64,000 nt of DNA from UBA6952 sp045562575 (lineage in GTDB: Bacteria; Chloroflexota; Dehalococcoidia; Lucifugimonadales; UBA6952): the NCBI GenBank assembly GCA_045562575.1, contig JBJKVQ010000019.1, positions 1-64,000 on the forward strand. Reading direction: 5' to 3'. Shown here piece after piece: positions 51,061 to 60,359 of the stretch (position 1 is its first letter; every line of letters starts with the position of its first letter). The notes beneath the pieces are model-generated. The model was not told where the DNA came from and ran no database searches. It worked only from the letters and a program-made list of their open reading frames with translations. Both the position numbers and the translations under genes were made by a program.

Positions 51061-52182
51061 ATGGAAAACCAACAGATACGATACCATGGATTAGATGCAT
51101 TGCGTGGTATTGCAATGCTCTTGGGAATTGTATTACACGCAGCATTGCCTTTTATGGTAGGAATGCCTATATCTATCTGGCCGACTGATAAACATTCTTC
51201 TGAAGCAATAAATGTTATTTTTGAATTTATTCATATCTGGAGAATGCCCTTGTTTTTTATTCTTGCTGGTTTTTTTGCAAAACTAGTGATCGAGAGATAT
51301 TCCTGGAACTACTGGTGGAAAAATCGACTAAAACGCATTGGATTACCCTTACTAATATTCACACCAATAATGGGTGCTAGTATTCCGTGGATATGGATGT
51401 ATGGTTGGGGGAAAAATTCATCCTATTTTTTTACCCTAGAGGGCGGACCTTGGCATCTTTGGTTTTTATTTCACCTCATACTTTTTGTTTTCTTCTCTTT
51501 TATATGTATATCTGCAAACTCAGTATTAAAAAGAATTAGGTTAGCTTTTATAGGATATTTTTTAAGTTATCTTAATATTTTTTCGTGGGTAGCTAAATTT
51601 AAAATTTTTCAATCTCAATATCCAATACCACTGATAATACTATTAACATTAATTGGTATCTGGACAGGATTTGATTTAATAGAAAATCCAATTTTAAGTG
51701 CTTTATTTTTTGCCTTCGGCTACGGTTTGTATAAAAACACAAAATTACTTGATTTCATGAAAAAATATTGGCTTCAATACTTAATAGCAAGTATTATCTT
51801 CTTTGGAATATATTTATCAATTTACAAAAACTTAGATTGGATAGATCCTTCAACATGGGAGACCTGGGCCATCCCTTATACATTTTTAAAAGCAATTAAT
51901 GCTATATTATTCTCATATTCATTTATAGGACTTGCAGAATCAAAATTTGGTAACTACTCACCAACTCTAAGATATATATCAGATTCATCTTATTGGATTT
52001 ATCTGATTCATTTGCCTTTGGTTGCCTTCATAACATTTTACTTATTCAAATTCTCGATATTCGTAGAATTAAAATTTATAATTGCAATATTATGGACTAT
52101 TGTTATCGGACTAATAACTTATAAATTCCTAGTCAGATCAAGCATTATTGGTATTTTATTAAACGGGAAAAAGGTTACCTAA
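51061..52182 (+). CDS. Acyltransferase family 3 membrane protein (OpgC/OafA-like)
   Basis: 373 residues with about ten membrane segments. YHGLDALRGIAMLLGIVLHA at the N-terminus carries the conserved Arg and His of acyltransferase family 3, and WRMPLFFILAGFFAK follows. Members O-acylate sugars, glucans or lipids at the membrane. GGPWHLWFLFHL and the C-terminal SYWIYLIHLPL are typical. No sugar-biosynthesis genes flank it, so the acceptor is unknown. Its stop overlaps the converging MBL gene stop by four bases. Confidence 0.85.
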   Translation: MENQQIRYHGLDALRGIAMLLGIVLHAALPFMVGMPISIWPTDKHSSEAINVIFEFIHIWRMPLFFILAGFFAKLVIERYSWNYWWKNRLKRIGLPLLIFTPIMGASIPWIWMYGWGKNSSYFFTLEGGPWHLWFLFHLILFVFFSFICISANSVLKRIRLAFIGYFLSYLNIFSWVAKFKIFQSQYPIPLIILLTLIGIWTGFDLIENPILSALFFAFGYGLYKNTKLLDFMKKYWLQYLIASIIFFGIYLSIYKNLDWIDPSTWETWAIPYTFLKAINAILFSYSFIGLAESKFGNYSPTLRYISDSSYWIYLIHLPLVAFITFYLFKFSIFVELKFIIAILWTIVIGLITYKFLVRSSIIGILLNGKKVT

Positions 52183-53000
52183 CAATCAATTATTTTATAC
52201 ATGTTCTGGTCTTTTTTGACCTTTCCTTCATCTTCAAGTTTAATAAGATGACTCGTTATTTGATTTTTTGCTAAATGAGACAACCATTCCGATAGATTTT
52301 CATAGATTTGTTCAAACAAATCATCAACAGATGATTCTTTCTGTTTAAGTAAGTTAATAATCTCTTGTTCTCTATCTGTTCTATGCGCAATCAAACTCGT
52401 TAATTTCTCATGAGTTTCAGTAATCGGGTCACCCTGCCCTGGAAATATCACATTAGGTTCAATTGTTATAAAATTTTCAATTGTTTCAAGATAATCAGCT
52501 ATTTTACCGTCTTCAGGATTAATAACAGATGTGCCTTTTTCCATAATAGTATCTCCTGGGAAAAGGTATTTATTTTCTTTTTCAAACACAGCTAAAGTAC
52601 CCGATGTGTGTCCAGGTGTTTTCATTACTGATATTTGAAAGTTACCAAGCTCAATATCAAAATTATCATCTATTTCGATATCAACTTTATAATTTTCAAA
52701 ATAATTATTAATATATGGGGCTTCTATAACTGTAGAAATTATAACTGCATCAGTTTTCCTTTTTACAAATTCAGAATTTCCCCAATGAGGTGGATGTCGA
52801 TGAGTTACGATTATATATTTTAATGCAGCACAATTTATCTTATTAATATAACTTATTATTCGATCTGACTGTTCATCACTTTTCCACCCAGTATCAATTA
52901 AAACAGATCCTGTAGTACCAGTTACCAAATAAGCGTTGGTGATTCCCTGCCCTGTTTTATTTTCAGATACAATATTATGTATGTTTGGATAGATTTCCAT
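52179..53000 (-). CDS. MBL-fold hydrolase-like protein with HxHxPH metal motif (LACTB2-like)
   Basis: 273 residues. The fold is LACTB2/glyoxalase II-like: GSVLIDTGW, the metal motif VTHRHPPHWGN at 66-75, TPGHTSGTLAVFE, YLFPGDTIM, IFPGQGDPI, then a C-terminal winged-helix tail (ILLK-type helices from about 215). The canonical HxHxDH reads H67-R-H69-P-P71-H72, so the Asp that binds the second metal is Pro. The second-metal Asp in PGDT is kept. Activity may be mononuclear or altered. It is divergent from the aldolase gene, with 72 bp between starts. Confidence 0.8.
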   Translation of the reverse strand: MEIYPNIHNIVSENKTGQGITNAYLVTGTTGSVLIDTGWKSDEQSDRIISYINKINCAALKYIIVTHRHPPHWGNSEFVKRKTDAVIISTVIEAPYINNYFENYKVDIEIDDNFDIELGNFQISVMKTPGHTSGTLAVFEKENKYLFPGDTIMEKGTSVINPEDGKIADYLETIENFITIEPNVIFPGQGDPITETHEKLTSLIAHRTDREQEIINLLKQKESSVDDLFEQIYENLSEWLSHLAKNQITSHLIKLEDEGKVKKDQNMYKIIDC

Positions 53001-53072
53001 ATGTTTAATTGTTATATATTAGTTATAGAGTATTTTAAATTAATAATATTAATAGTTTTAAAAGGATAAAAT

Positions 53073-53828
53073 ATGTATAAGAATAAAACTAAAGAAAAAC
53101 TTAAGAATAATCAAGCTGTATTTGGATATATTTGTAATATTCCTGCTGCTTCTATTTCAGAAATTGCTGGTCAAGCAAATTTAGATTTCATAGTTATAGA
53201 CTGTGAACATGGACCAATGAACGAAGAAATTGCAGAAAATATGATCAGAGCTGCTGAAGTTGTCGGGATAACCCCTCTTGTTCGAGTACCTTCAAACGAA
53301 CCCCATATAATACTTCGTTATATGGATCGTGGTGCTGCAGGGGTAATCGTTCCACATATAAATACCAAAGAAGAAGCAATTAGAGTTGTAAATTCTGTCA
53401 AATACGCACCTTTAGGTAAACGTGGATTTGCTCCAGGTAGGTGGACGTTAAATATCGAAGGAAATCCTTTTGAATTTGCAAATAACGAAACTCTTGTAAT
53501 TTGCATGGTAGAAGATTTAGTTGGTATTGATAATCTTGATGAAATATTGTCTGTGGAAGGTTTGGATATCATTCATATTGGAGCTGGTGACATAGCCCAA
53601 GAAATGGGATTTATCGGAGATACTAAAAATCCTAAAGTAGTCAATACAATTCATGAAATGATTCAAAAAATTTATATGAGTGGAAAAACAGCTGGGACTG
53701 GTGGTATACAAGTTAATGATTATGAAAATGTAAATAAAACCATAGAACTTGGAGCGAGATTTTTAACTTTGTCTACCTCTGGATTACTATTACAAGGGAC
53801 AAAAACTTTTCTATCCAATATAAAGTAA
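53073..53828 (+). CDS. HpcH/HpaI family aldolase
   Basis: 251 residues, class II pyruvate aldolase of the HpcH/citrate lyase beta superfamily, which cleaves 4-hydroxy-2-oxo acids. VIDCEHGPMNEE with catalytic His, LVRVPSNEP with the Arg, AAGVIVPHINTKEEA, the YAPLGKRGFAPGRW loop, ICMVEDLVGIDNLDEI with the metal Glu, and IHIGAGDIAQEMG with the metal Asp are all in place. Physiological substrate unknown. The ribosome site AAAAGGATAAA is suitable. Like the RraA protein it points to hydroxy/keto-acid catabolism. Confidence 0.88.
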   Translation: MYKNKTKEKLKNNQAVFGYICNIPAASISEIAGQANLDFIVIDCEHGPMNEEIAENMIRAAEVVGITPLVRVPSNEPHIILRYMDRGAAGVIVPHINTKEEAIRVVNSVKYAPLGKRGFAPGRWTLNIEGNPFEFANNETLVICMVEDLVGIDNLDEILSVEGLDIIHIGAGDIAQEMGFIGDTKNPKVVNTIHEMIQKIYMSGKTAGTGGIQVNDYENVNKTIELGARFLTLSTSGLLLQGTKTFLSNIK

Positions 53829-53856
53829 TAGTATCCAAAGATAATAAAATAAAGTT

Positions 53857-54915
53857 CTATTGATTTTGTTGAGCTATTTTCAAAACTCTATCAGCTAACT
53901 CTTTACTCGGTTCAACAATTCCTGCATCAACATCTTTCATAACTTCAACTATTGCATTGTGGTAAGGGGTCAGAATATTAGTTTCAATTCCTTTTTCCAC
54001 TATCAAACCATTCATCTGCTCAACTTCTGATTTTCTTTTTTTATAAACATCTTGTGCCATTGATGCGAGCCAATTGACACGACTAGTGGCACTGCTAGCA
54101 ATATGTTCATCTAATTCTTCATATGTCTCGGGATTATCTGCATCAGCCCAAATATCTGCTGACTTACTATTAACATTAAGTATATTTAACCCTTGCGCTA
54201 AACCAACTTTAGTACCTTCTTTTGCCAAATGTATTCTTATATGTCGAATAGTTGGATCGGCAGCCATATCTTGAGATCCCATTTGAGTCATTGCTGAAAT
54301 AGCATTTCCCATACCATTCATGCACAACTTCGTCCAACGCTCACCCCATAGATTATCTGTAGCGTACCCTAAATCAATAACATCAAGTTTTTGAGCAATG
54401 TATTCAGCACGTTCTGTAATAGAACCATCATGTTCACCAACTCTAAATACCGTATGACCTCTATCGCGCCCAGGTATACCTCCCCGATTTACATGCCCTG
54501 GTTCCCATAAAGCTACTTCAATATTCGATGCAATACAGCCAAGAGCATTTTCTGAACCAACAACACTACCTATAACAGGATCGTTCCAGCAATTTTGTAT
54601 CCCTATAAAATAACCGTTATCTTTTACAAATCGTTTTATAAAGTGAGTTGCCCATTCTGTGTCATAAGACTTTACACAAATAAATGCATAATCAAATTTT
54701 TCACGAAGTGATTGAGCTTCTGTTAAACCGATCGCATTTACTGGCACAGTAAAATCTCCCTGGCTACCACTTGCTCTTAATCCTTTATCTTTCATAGTTT
54801 GAACGTGTTCTGGCCACATATCAATCAATGTTATATTTTCACCACTTTGTGTAAGATAGGCACCTACATAACTACCTACTGCACCACAGCCTATTAAACC
54901 AATGTTATCGCTCAT
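53857..54915 (-). CDS. 2-dehydropantoate 2-reductase family protein
   Basis: 352 residues, longer than PanE (about 300). The N-terminal Rossmann fold shows IGLIGCGAVGSYVGAYL, and the C-terminal helical domain has the catalytic Lys in LWGERWTKLCMNGMGNAIS. NTLGCIASN-like and RGGIPGRDRGHTVFRVGE segments between are of the ketopantoate-reductase family. Many such paralogues reduce other 2-keto acids, and no pan gene is nearby, so a pantothenate role is doubtful. The dehalogenase gene lies 11 nt upstream on the same strand, suggesting a joint catabolic unit. Confidence 0.82.
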   Translation of the reverse strand: MSDNIGLIGCGAVGSYVGAYLTQSGENITLIDMWPEHVQTMKDKGLRASGSQGDFTVPVNAIGLTEAQSLREKFDYAFICVKSYDTEWATHFIKRFVKDNGYFIGIQNCWNDPVIGSVVGSENALGCIASNIEVALWEPGHVNRGGIPGRDRGHTVFRVGEHDGSITERAEYIAQKLDVIDLGYATDNLWGERWTKLCMNGMGNAISAMTQMGSQDMAADPTIRHIRIHLAKEGTKVGLAQGLNILNVNSKSADIWADADNPETYEELDEHIASSATSRVNWLASMAQDVYKKRKSEVEQMNGLIVEKGIETNILTPYHNAIVEVMKDVDAGIVEPSKELADRVLKIAQQNQ

Positions 54916-54926
54916 AATTTAACTCC

Positions 54927-55640
54927 TTAATTACACTCTAATTGATCTGCAAGTGATTCTAAATCTGATGCCCAGATATCTATATCCTTTTCGACACCTT
55001 CTACTTCCATATAATACTTTCCAAACTCGTAGGGTCTATTTATATATGCAGTAACTAAACCATTACTTTTTGCTGCTAATAAATCTGATTTATGTGCAGC
55101 TACCATCATTACTTGATGAGGTTTTAAGTCTAATATATTTGCCGCTCCTCTATATACCTCATCATCTGGTTTATAGTGTTTAAATATTTCCGCAGAAAGT
55201 ATACAAGTCCATGGCAGTTTAGCAAATTTAGCCATATTAGTTAATAAACTAACATTACCATTTGAAAGAGATGCCGTTATAAACTTTGAATTTAATCTAG
55301 TAATACCTTTAACAGAATCGTCCCAAGGATGTAATCTATGCCAGCATTTATTTAAATGAATGATTTCATCTGAATTTAATGAAATCGAGTAACTTTTGAG
55401 CAAACCTAATAATATATCCATATGAAGCTCATCGAGAACACGCCATTCTCCCACATCGTGACGAATTGTATCCAGTGCAGGCCTGTATCCTGCTCGCCAA
55501 TCATCAACAAACTTAGCCCAATCTATATCAATATGTTTTTGTTGCCCTAATATTAGACATTCATCGATTATACTTGTTCTCCAATCGACAACTGTACCAA
55601 AAACATCAAAGACCAAAGCTTTTACTTCATTCTGAGACAC
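54927..55640 (-). CDS. Haloacid dehalogenase, type II
   Basis: 237 residues of the HAD superfamily. ALVFDVFGTVVDWRTSI at about residues 9-25 with the nucleophilic Asp, SLSNGNVSLL, FKHYKPDDEVY with the Lys, and MVAAHKSDLLAAKSNGL are typical of L-2-haloacid dehalogenases, which replace halogen by hydroxyl with inversion. The FDVFGTVVDW start is characteristic of type II. It is co-directional with the ketopantoate-reductase-like gene, which could act on the resulting hydroxy or keto acid. Substrate inferred from family only. Confidence 0.85.
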   Translation of the reverse strand: MSQNEVKALVFDVFGTVVDWRTSIIDECLILGQQKHIDIDWAKFVDDWRAGYRPALDTIRHDVGEWRVLDELHMDILLGLLKSYSISLNSDEIIHLNKCWHRLHPWDDSVKGITRLNSKFITASLSNGNVSLLTNMAKFAKLPWTCILSAEIFKHYKPDDEVYRGAANILDLKPHQVMMVAAHKSDLLAAKSNGLVTAYINRPYEFGKYYMEVEGVEKDIDIWASDLESLADQLECN

Positions 55641-55699
55641 ATCATGCTCCTCTTTTTGATATAATCTACCAATTATTTAGAATTACCATAAGGCGAATT

Positions 55700-56272
55700 A
55701 TGAAAAAACCTATTAAAATATTAGGAATATCGGGCAGTATTAGGAAAGAATCATACAACACATTACTTATCAAGGAAACTCAAAAAATCAGTGAAGATTT
55801 GCTTGAAAATCAAATGCATATTTCAATTTATCCTTTAAATGATATCCCTCTTTACAATAACGACCTTGAAAATGAATTTCAGTTCCCCCAAGAAGTGGAA
55901 AAGTTTAGAGATTTAATCAGAGATTCTGATGCACTTCTAATCTCATCTCCTGAATATAATGGGTTTGTCTCAGGGGTGTTAAAAAATGCATTAGATTGGG
56001 CATCAAGAAAAGATAATCATACGACGAGGCCATTAGAAGGCAAAGCTGTTGCAATCATTGGTGCAGGTGGAGGATCTGGGACAAAAAACTCCCAAAAGAA
56101 CCTACAAAGTATATTAAACCATACAAAAAGTATAATTATTGATAATACTTATGTAGGTATTGAACATACTTGGAAATATATAAACAACAATCAAATAAAT
56201 GATATTGTTATTCTGGACAAATTAACTGCAGTTGCTAAGGATATATATAAATATTGCTTAAATGAAAAATAA
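55700..56272 (+). CDS. NADPH-dependent FMN reductase family protein
   Basis: 190 residues from ATG 55700; an upstream extension to 55574 overlaps the divergent dehalogenase gene and is not conserved. The flavodoxin-like fold has IKILGISGSIRKESYNTLL for FMN phosphate, LLISSPEYNGFVSGVLKNALDW, and KAVAIIGAGGGSGTKN. Relatives reduce flavins, quinones, azo dyes or chromate. It overlaps the uracil-DNA glycosylase gene by 11 bases. The cytoplasmic location is expected. Confidence 0.85.
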   Translation: MKKPIKILGISGSIRKESYNTLLIKETQKISEDLLENQMHISIYPLNDIPLYNNDLENEFQFPQEVEKFRDLIRDSDALLISSPEYNGFVSGVLKNALDWASRKDNHTTRPLEGKAVAIIGAGGGSGTKNSQKNLQSILNHTKSIIIDNTYVGIEHTWKYINNNQINDIVILDKLTAVAKDIYKYCLNEK

Positions 56273-56948
56273 TTTTTCAAATCTCAATAAAGAAATAATC
56301 AATTGCTCACTATGTGAACGATTAGTCGATCATAGAAACTTGGTTTCACAAAAAAAAAGAAAAGCTTTTTTATCTGATAGTTATTGGGGGAAACCAGTCC
56401 CGTCATTTGGCGAAATTGATTCCTCAATTTTTATATTAGGCCTAGCCCCAGGTGCTCATGGATCGAACAGAACTGGAAGAATGTTTACTGGAGATAGTAG
56501 TGGTAATTTACTCTATCAAACTCTTTTTCATAACGGACTCTCAAGTCAACCTGTATCTTTAAATATTGAAGATGGTTTGCAACTTATAGATTGTTATATC
56601 TCAGCAGTGGTAAGATGCGTTCCACCACAAAACAAACCTACAACGCATGAAATCAAAACATGTCAAAGATATTTATTACAAGAGATAAAAATATTAAAGA
56701 ATCTCAAAGCTGTTGTGGCTTTAGGCAAAATTGCCTTCGATCAATATATAAAATGCATCAAACTACTTGGAATTACAATTTATCCAAAACCATCTTTTGG
56801 ACATAACAAAGTATATATTCTAAGTAATGGTGTCACTCTTATTGCTTCTTATCATCCTAGTCAACAAAACACATTGACTGGTAGATTAACGCCAACAATG
56901 TTTAATGATGTATTTAAATTGGCGAAATCAATTTCACAGCAAAATTAA
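56262..56948 (+). CDS. Uracil-DNA glycosylase, family 5 (UdgB-type)
   Basis: 228 residues. Fe-S cysteines lie in INCSLCERLVDHR at about 14-19 and later at VVRCVPPQNK and EIKTCQRY. Motif 1, ILGLAPGAHGSNRTGRMF followed by TGDSSG, is the family 5 form, which lacks the polar catalytic residue of family 4. Motif 2 is ASYHPSQQN. Such enzymes remove uracil and some oxidised or deaminated purines. The AT-rich genome suits an active base-excision route. It overlaps the flavin reductase gene, so both are translated from one message. Confidence 0.9.
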   Translation: MKNNFSNLNKEIINCSLCERLVDHRNLVSQKKRKAFLSDSYWGKPVPSFGEIDSSIFILGLAPGAHGSNRTGRMFTGDSSGNLLYQTLFHNGLSSQPVSLNIEDGLQLIDCYISAVVRCVPPQNKPTTHEIKTCQRYLLQEIKILKNLKAVVALGKIAFDQYIKCIKLLGITIYPKPSFGHNKVYILSNGVTLIASYHPSQQNTLTGRLTPTMFNDVFKLAKSISQQN

Positions 56949-57034
56949 CACTAAATTTTACTATTAATACCAAATACTCAGTTGTATAATTCTATAACTT
57001 GAACAATATAATAATCAGACAAGGAGAGTAGATT

Positions 57035-57790
57035 ATGTATACAACTGATATGTATGAAGGAATGATTGCAGAAACTATAACAATGACCGGACATGGTGGT
57101 GCTGAAATAAACGCCTATCTTGCTAAACCTATCGGTGATGGACCTTTTCCTGGTGTAGTGTTAATTCACCATTTACCTGGTTGGGATGAATTATATCGAG
57201 AATTCGCACGAAGATTTGCACATCATGGATATCAGGCAATTTGCCCAAATTTGTATTTTAGAGATGGTCACGGCACACCAGAAGATGTTGCTGCTAAAGT
57301 AAGATCAGTTGGTGGCGTAGCAGATGATCAAGTAATGGGTGACCTAGAGAGTGCAGCAAATTATTTGAAACAACTTTCTGACAATAATGGTAAAACAGCT
57401 GTATTTGGCACATGTTCAGGAGGACGTCATGGGTTTTTAGCTGGATGCAGACTTGATGTGTTTGACGCAGTCGTTGAATGCTGGGGCGGAAATGTTGTTA
57501 TGGATTCAGATAGTTTAACTGAAAAACAACCTGTTTCTCCTTCAGATTACACAGCAGATTTAGCTGCACCTTTATTAGGAATTTTTGGAAATGATGACCA
57601 AAGCCCTACTCCTGATAAAGTAAATATTCATGAAGATCAATTAAAAACCGCTGGCAAAGAATATGAATTTCATAGATATGATGGTGCTGGTCATGGATTT
57701 TTCTATCATGACAGACCAATGTATCGACAAGAACAAGCAGTCGATGGATGGAATAAAATTTGGGACTTCTTGGGAAGAAAAATTAATTAA
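57035..57790 (+). CDS. Dienelactone hydrolase family protein
   Basis: 251 residues, alpha/beta hydrolase. The oxyanion and first part read FPGVVLIHHLPGWDELYREF, and the nucleophile elbow is AVFGTCSGGRHGF with Cys as in dienelactone hydrolases. The acid is in LLGIFGNDDQSPTP and the base His in GAGHGFFYHDRP. The true carbon substrate is unknown. It starts with a good AAGGAGAG site and precedes the DUF6295 and nudC genes at 20- and 3-nt gaps, forming a compact unit. Confidence 0.87.
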   Translation: MYTTDMYEGMIAETITMTGHGGAEINAYLAKPIGDGPFPGVVLIHHLPGWDELYREFARRFAHHGYQAICPNLYFRDGHGTPEDVAAKVRSVGGVADDQVMGDLESAANYLKQLSDNNGKTAVFGTCSGGRHGFLAGCRLDVFDAVVECWGGNVVMDSDSLTEKQPVSPSDYTADLAAPLLGIFGNDDQSPTPDKVNIHEDQLKTAGKEYEFHRYDGAGHGFFYHDRPMYRQEQAVDGWNKIWDFLGRKIN

Positions 57791-57810
57791 TTCGAGAACT
57801 GGGGTTTTTT

Positions 57811-58059
57811 ATGTGTAGTATGATACTTGAGAAAGCGACTGTAGAAGGTTGCGGTAAAGGTAATCAAGGATGGTTTAGTTTGAAAGAAGTTAATGTTTAC
57901 TTTGATCATCCAGACCATGCAGATTTAGAACACGCAATAAATATAGATTTCGTAAACGAAGAACTAGGTATAGACAAGCGAGTAGCTGTCGAATTAAGTC
58001 CTGAATCAGCAATAAAACTCATTAAAGCCATAGAAAATGCTATGGCTAAAGGTGTTTAA
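57811..58059 (+). CDS. DUF6295 family small protein
   Basis: 82 residues. The pattern MILEKATVEGCGKGNQGWF, YFDHPDHADLEHAINIDFV and AVELSPESAIKLIKAIENAM matches a small conserved family I remember as DUF6295. Several His and Asp residues in DHPDHADLEH could bind a metal, but function is unknown. It sits between the dienelactone hydrolase gene and nudC. A GGGG run six bases before the ATG supports the start. Confidence 0.78.
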   Translation: MCSMILEKATVEGCGKGNQGWFSLKEVNVYFDHPDHADLEHAINIDFVNEELGIDKRVAVELSPESAIKLIKAIENAMAKGV

Positions 58060-58062
58060 TAC

Positions 58063-59007
58063 GTGTCTGATCTAGAGAGAAACAACTTACAAATATTCCA
58101 TTCTTTTGCAGGCAACAATTTAGATAGAAGCGAAGTTGAGAGAAGAGACCCAAACTGGATTTCTTCTCTCATTGCTAATCCAAAAACCAAATTTCTCTTA
58201 TCAAAAGATTTATTATTTCCTGTAGAAACAACATCCAAAAATTTAATTTGGCTCGATCAGAAATCATTACAACAAGTTTCAAATTCTGTATCTGAAGATT
58301 TATTTTACCTCCTTGGTACAGAAGATGACGTCGGATACTTTGCTCTGGATATAACGAACTTATCTATCGATCTCAATGGTACTTGGGAATTTCTTGAACC
58401 TAGAGAAATAGCTCTTTATGCATCCGAAAATGAAGTTGCAATTATGGCACAGGCAAAAAGTCAAATTTATTGGCATAGTAGCCACAAGTATTGTTCAAAG
58501 TGCGGTTCTCCATCGATGCCACAAAAAGGTGGCCTCGTCCGAGTATGTCAAAATTGTGCAATGCAACATTTCCCAAGAACCGATCCTGTTGTGATAATGT
58601 TGGTTTACAAAGAACAACACTGTTTACTTGGCCAAAATAGAAGGCGCGCAAACGGCTTTTATTCGGCTTTAGCTGGATTTATGGATCATGCAGAATCAAT
58701 TGAAGAAGCTGTGAGAAGAGAAGTGAAAGAAGAGTCAGGAGTTGATGTAACCAATGTGATTTATCATTCTTCGCAACCATGGCCCTACCCCCATTCATTA
58801 ATGATTGGGTGTCTTGCAGAAGCTGAGGATACTCAAATTTCTATAGATGAAGAAGAATTATCAGACGTAAGATGGTTTACTAGAGAAGAAATCATCAAAG
58901 CTTTTGAAGCTCAAAAAAAAGGAGAATCTCACGATTTTTACCTTCCAGGTTCAATAGCGATCGCTCATCATTTAATTAAATATTGGGCTTTTGAAACTAC
59001 TTTTTGA
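58063..59007 (+). CDS. nudC: NAD(+) diphosphatase / RNA deNADding enzyme NudC
   Basis: 314 residues from a GTG at 58063, four bases after the previous stop. NudC hydrolyses NADH and removes 5' NAD caps from RNA. In order: an N-terminal domain, a zinc ribbon with HKYCSKCGSPS and VCQNCAM at about 140-166, the Nudix box GFMDHAESIEEAVRREV followed by KEESGV, and the NudC-specific SQPWPYPHSLMIG that sets NAD specificity. No other start codon improves on GTG. Zinc Cys residues are all kept. Confidence 0.94.
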   Translation: MSDLERNNLQIFHSFAGNNLDRSEVERRDPNWISSLIANPKTKFLLSKDLLFPVETTSKNLIWLDQKSLQQVSNSVSEDLFYLLGTEDDVGYFALDITNLSIDLNGTWEFLEPREIALYASENEVAIMAQAKSQIYWHSSHKYCSKCGSPSMPQKGGLVRVCQNCAMQHFPRTDPVVIMLVYKEQHCLLGQNRRRANGFYSALAGFMDHAESIEEAVRREVKEESGVDVTNVIYHSSQPWPYPHSLMIGCLAEAEDTQISIDEEELSDVRWFTREEIIKAFEAQKKGESHDFYLPGSIAIAHHLIKYWAFETTF

Positions 59008-59010
59008 TTA

Positions 59011-59172
59011 CTAATACAACCCAACCCCTTGCAGACCAAATGACACGACCAGCATAACTAAAATAGTTAAGGATATTTTTCTATATGTTGGAGCCTTAGT
59101 ATTATCTTTGATCCATTGCCAAAAAAAAGATCCGATAATTATAGACACTACCCAATTGATTATAAAAAGCAT
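59011..59172 (-). CDS. Small two-helix membrane protein, 53 residues
   Basis: I read this from the minus strand between nudC and the OYE gene. ATG at 59172-59170 follows AAAGG, and the frame closes at TAG 59013-59011. Residues 1-20 (MLFIINWVVSIIIGSFFWQW) and about 35-53 are two hydrophobic helices joined by a polar KDNTKAPTYRK loop. No family is recognised. It begins 18 nt after the OYE stop on the same strand, so it is probably in that transcript. Confidence 0.55.
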   Translation of the reverse strand: MLFIINWVVSIIIGSFFWQWIKDNTKAPTYRKISLTILVMLVVSFGLQGVGLY

Positions 59173-59189
59173 AGTCAACCTTTATTATT

Positions 59190-60278
59190 TTATGTTCTTA
59201 ACTTGGATCTTAAATATTGATCTGGCCATGTAACATCATCACCTAAAGCCATAGCAGCGCTTAAAGGCCAATATGGATTTCTTAGTAATTCTCTACCAAT
59301 GAAAATTGCATCAGCTTTATTTTCTACTAAAATACTTTCAGCATGTTCAGGATCAGTAATCAAACCCACAGCACCAGTTAGCATCTCTGCTTCATTTTTG
59401 ATTGTTTCAGCAAACTCAACTTGGTATCCAGGTACCAAGTCAACTGAAGAAAGCGTTTGATTAGGAGAGAGACCTCCAGAAGAACAATCGATTAAATCTA
59501 CCCCATTTTCTTTTAGCCAAATACTAAATTGAAGAGATTCCTGAATGTTCCATGAACTTTCTGGTAACCAATCACTAGCAGAAATTCTTACAAAAAGTGG
59601 AAGGTCGTTTGGAATTGTTTGCCTTACAGCTCGAACAATTTCCAATCCAAATCTTGCTCGATTTTCTAGGGGTCCTCCAAAATCATCTTCGCGTAAATTA
59701 GAAATCGGTGATAAAAACGAATGAACTAAGTATCCATGTGCAAAATGTAATTCAATAACCTGAAAACCAGCTTCTAAAGCATTTTCTGCAGCTTTAACCC
59801 AATTGAAAATTAAACTGTCAATTTCATCTACGGATAAACTTGCAGGTTGTATATATCCTTCATTAAATGCAAGGGAAGAAGGAGCTGAAACCTTCCAATC
59901 ATCTATATCTAATCTAACCCCATTTCTCCATGGCACATCCCTTGAAGCCTTACGACCTGCATGGGCCAATTGTATTGAAGGGATGGAATCATATTCCTTG
60001 ATAAATTCAGTAACAGGTTTCCAGTTTTCCACTTGTTCTTTGTTCCAGATACCTGCATCATGTGGTGTTATTCTACCTTCTGGAACAACAGCACTGGCTT
60101 CTGCCATTACTAACGAAGCCCCACCTACTGCTCTCGTCCCTAAATGAACAGTATGCCAATTATTAGGAACACCATCATTTGCAGAATATTGACACATTGG
60201 CGAAACAAAAATTCTATTTTTAAATTCCAATGAACGGATAGTCAAAGGTGTGAAAAGTTTGGATGATTCTTTATTCAT
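59190..60278 (-). CDS. Old Yellow Enzyme family NADH:flavin oxidoreductase (YqjM-like)
   Basis: 362 residues, FMN-containing TIM barrel. It has the YqjM subgroup features: LEFKNRIFVSPMCQYSANDG with the redox-tuning Cys, MAEASAVVPEGRITPHDAGI, QLAHAGRK, ELHFAHGYLVHSFLSP with the substrate His pair, NRARFGLEIV, and FIGRELLRNPYW near the C-terminus. It reduces activated C=C bonds with NAD(P)H. Role: probably xenobiotic or enoate reduction; the natural substrate is unknown. It is divergent from the aquaporin gene. Confidence 0.92.
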   Translation of the reverse strand: MNKESSKLFTPLTIRSLEFKNRIFVSPMCQYSANDGVPNNWHTVHLGTRAVGGASLVMAEASAVVPEGRITPHDAGIWNKEQVENWKPVTEFIKEYDSIPSIQLAHAGRKASRDVPWRNGVRLDIDDWKVSAPSSLAFNEGYIQPASLSVDEIDSLIFNWVKAAENALEAGFQVIELHFAHGYLVHSFLSPISNLREDDFGGPLENRARFGLEIVRAVRQTIPNDLPLFVRISASDWLPESSWNIQESLQFSIWLKENGVDLIDCSSGGLSPNQTLSSVDLVPGYQVEFAETIKNEAEMLTGAVGLITDPEHAESILVENKADAIFIGRELLRNPYWPLSAAMALGDDVTWPDQYLRSKLRT

Positions 60279-60307
60279 GATTTGTTAATATTAAGTTTAT
60301 AATTAAA

Positions 60308-60329
60308 TATATACTTGCAGAAGTATATA
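60308..60329. promoter_or_regulatory. Palindromic operator-like site before the aquaporin-arsC pair
   Basis: TATATACTT (60308-60316) and AAGTATATA (60321-60329) are perfect 9-bp arms around GCAG. The site lies 30 bp before the aquaporin ATG and 30 bp from the OYE start. Shape and AT content resemble ArsR/SmtB-type operators, but no arsR is in the window. Confidence 0.55.
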
Positions 60330-60359
60330 GATATTAAATTAATCACACAAGAGGAAATC

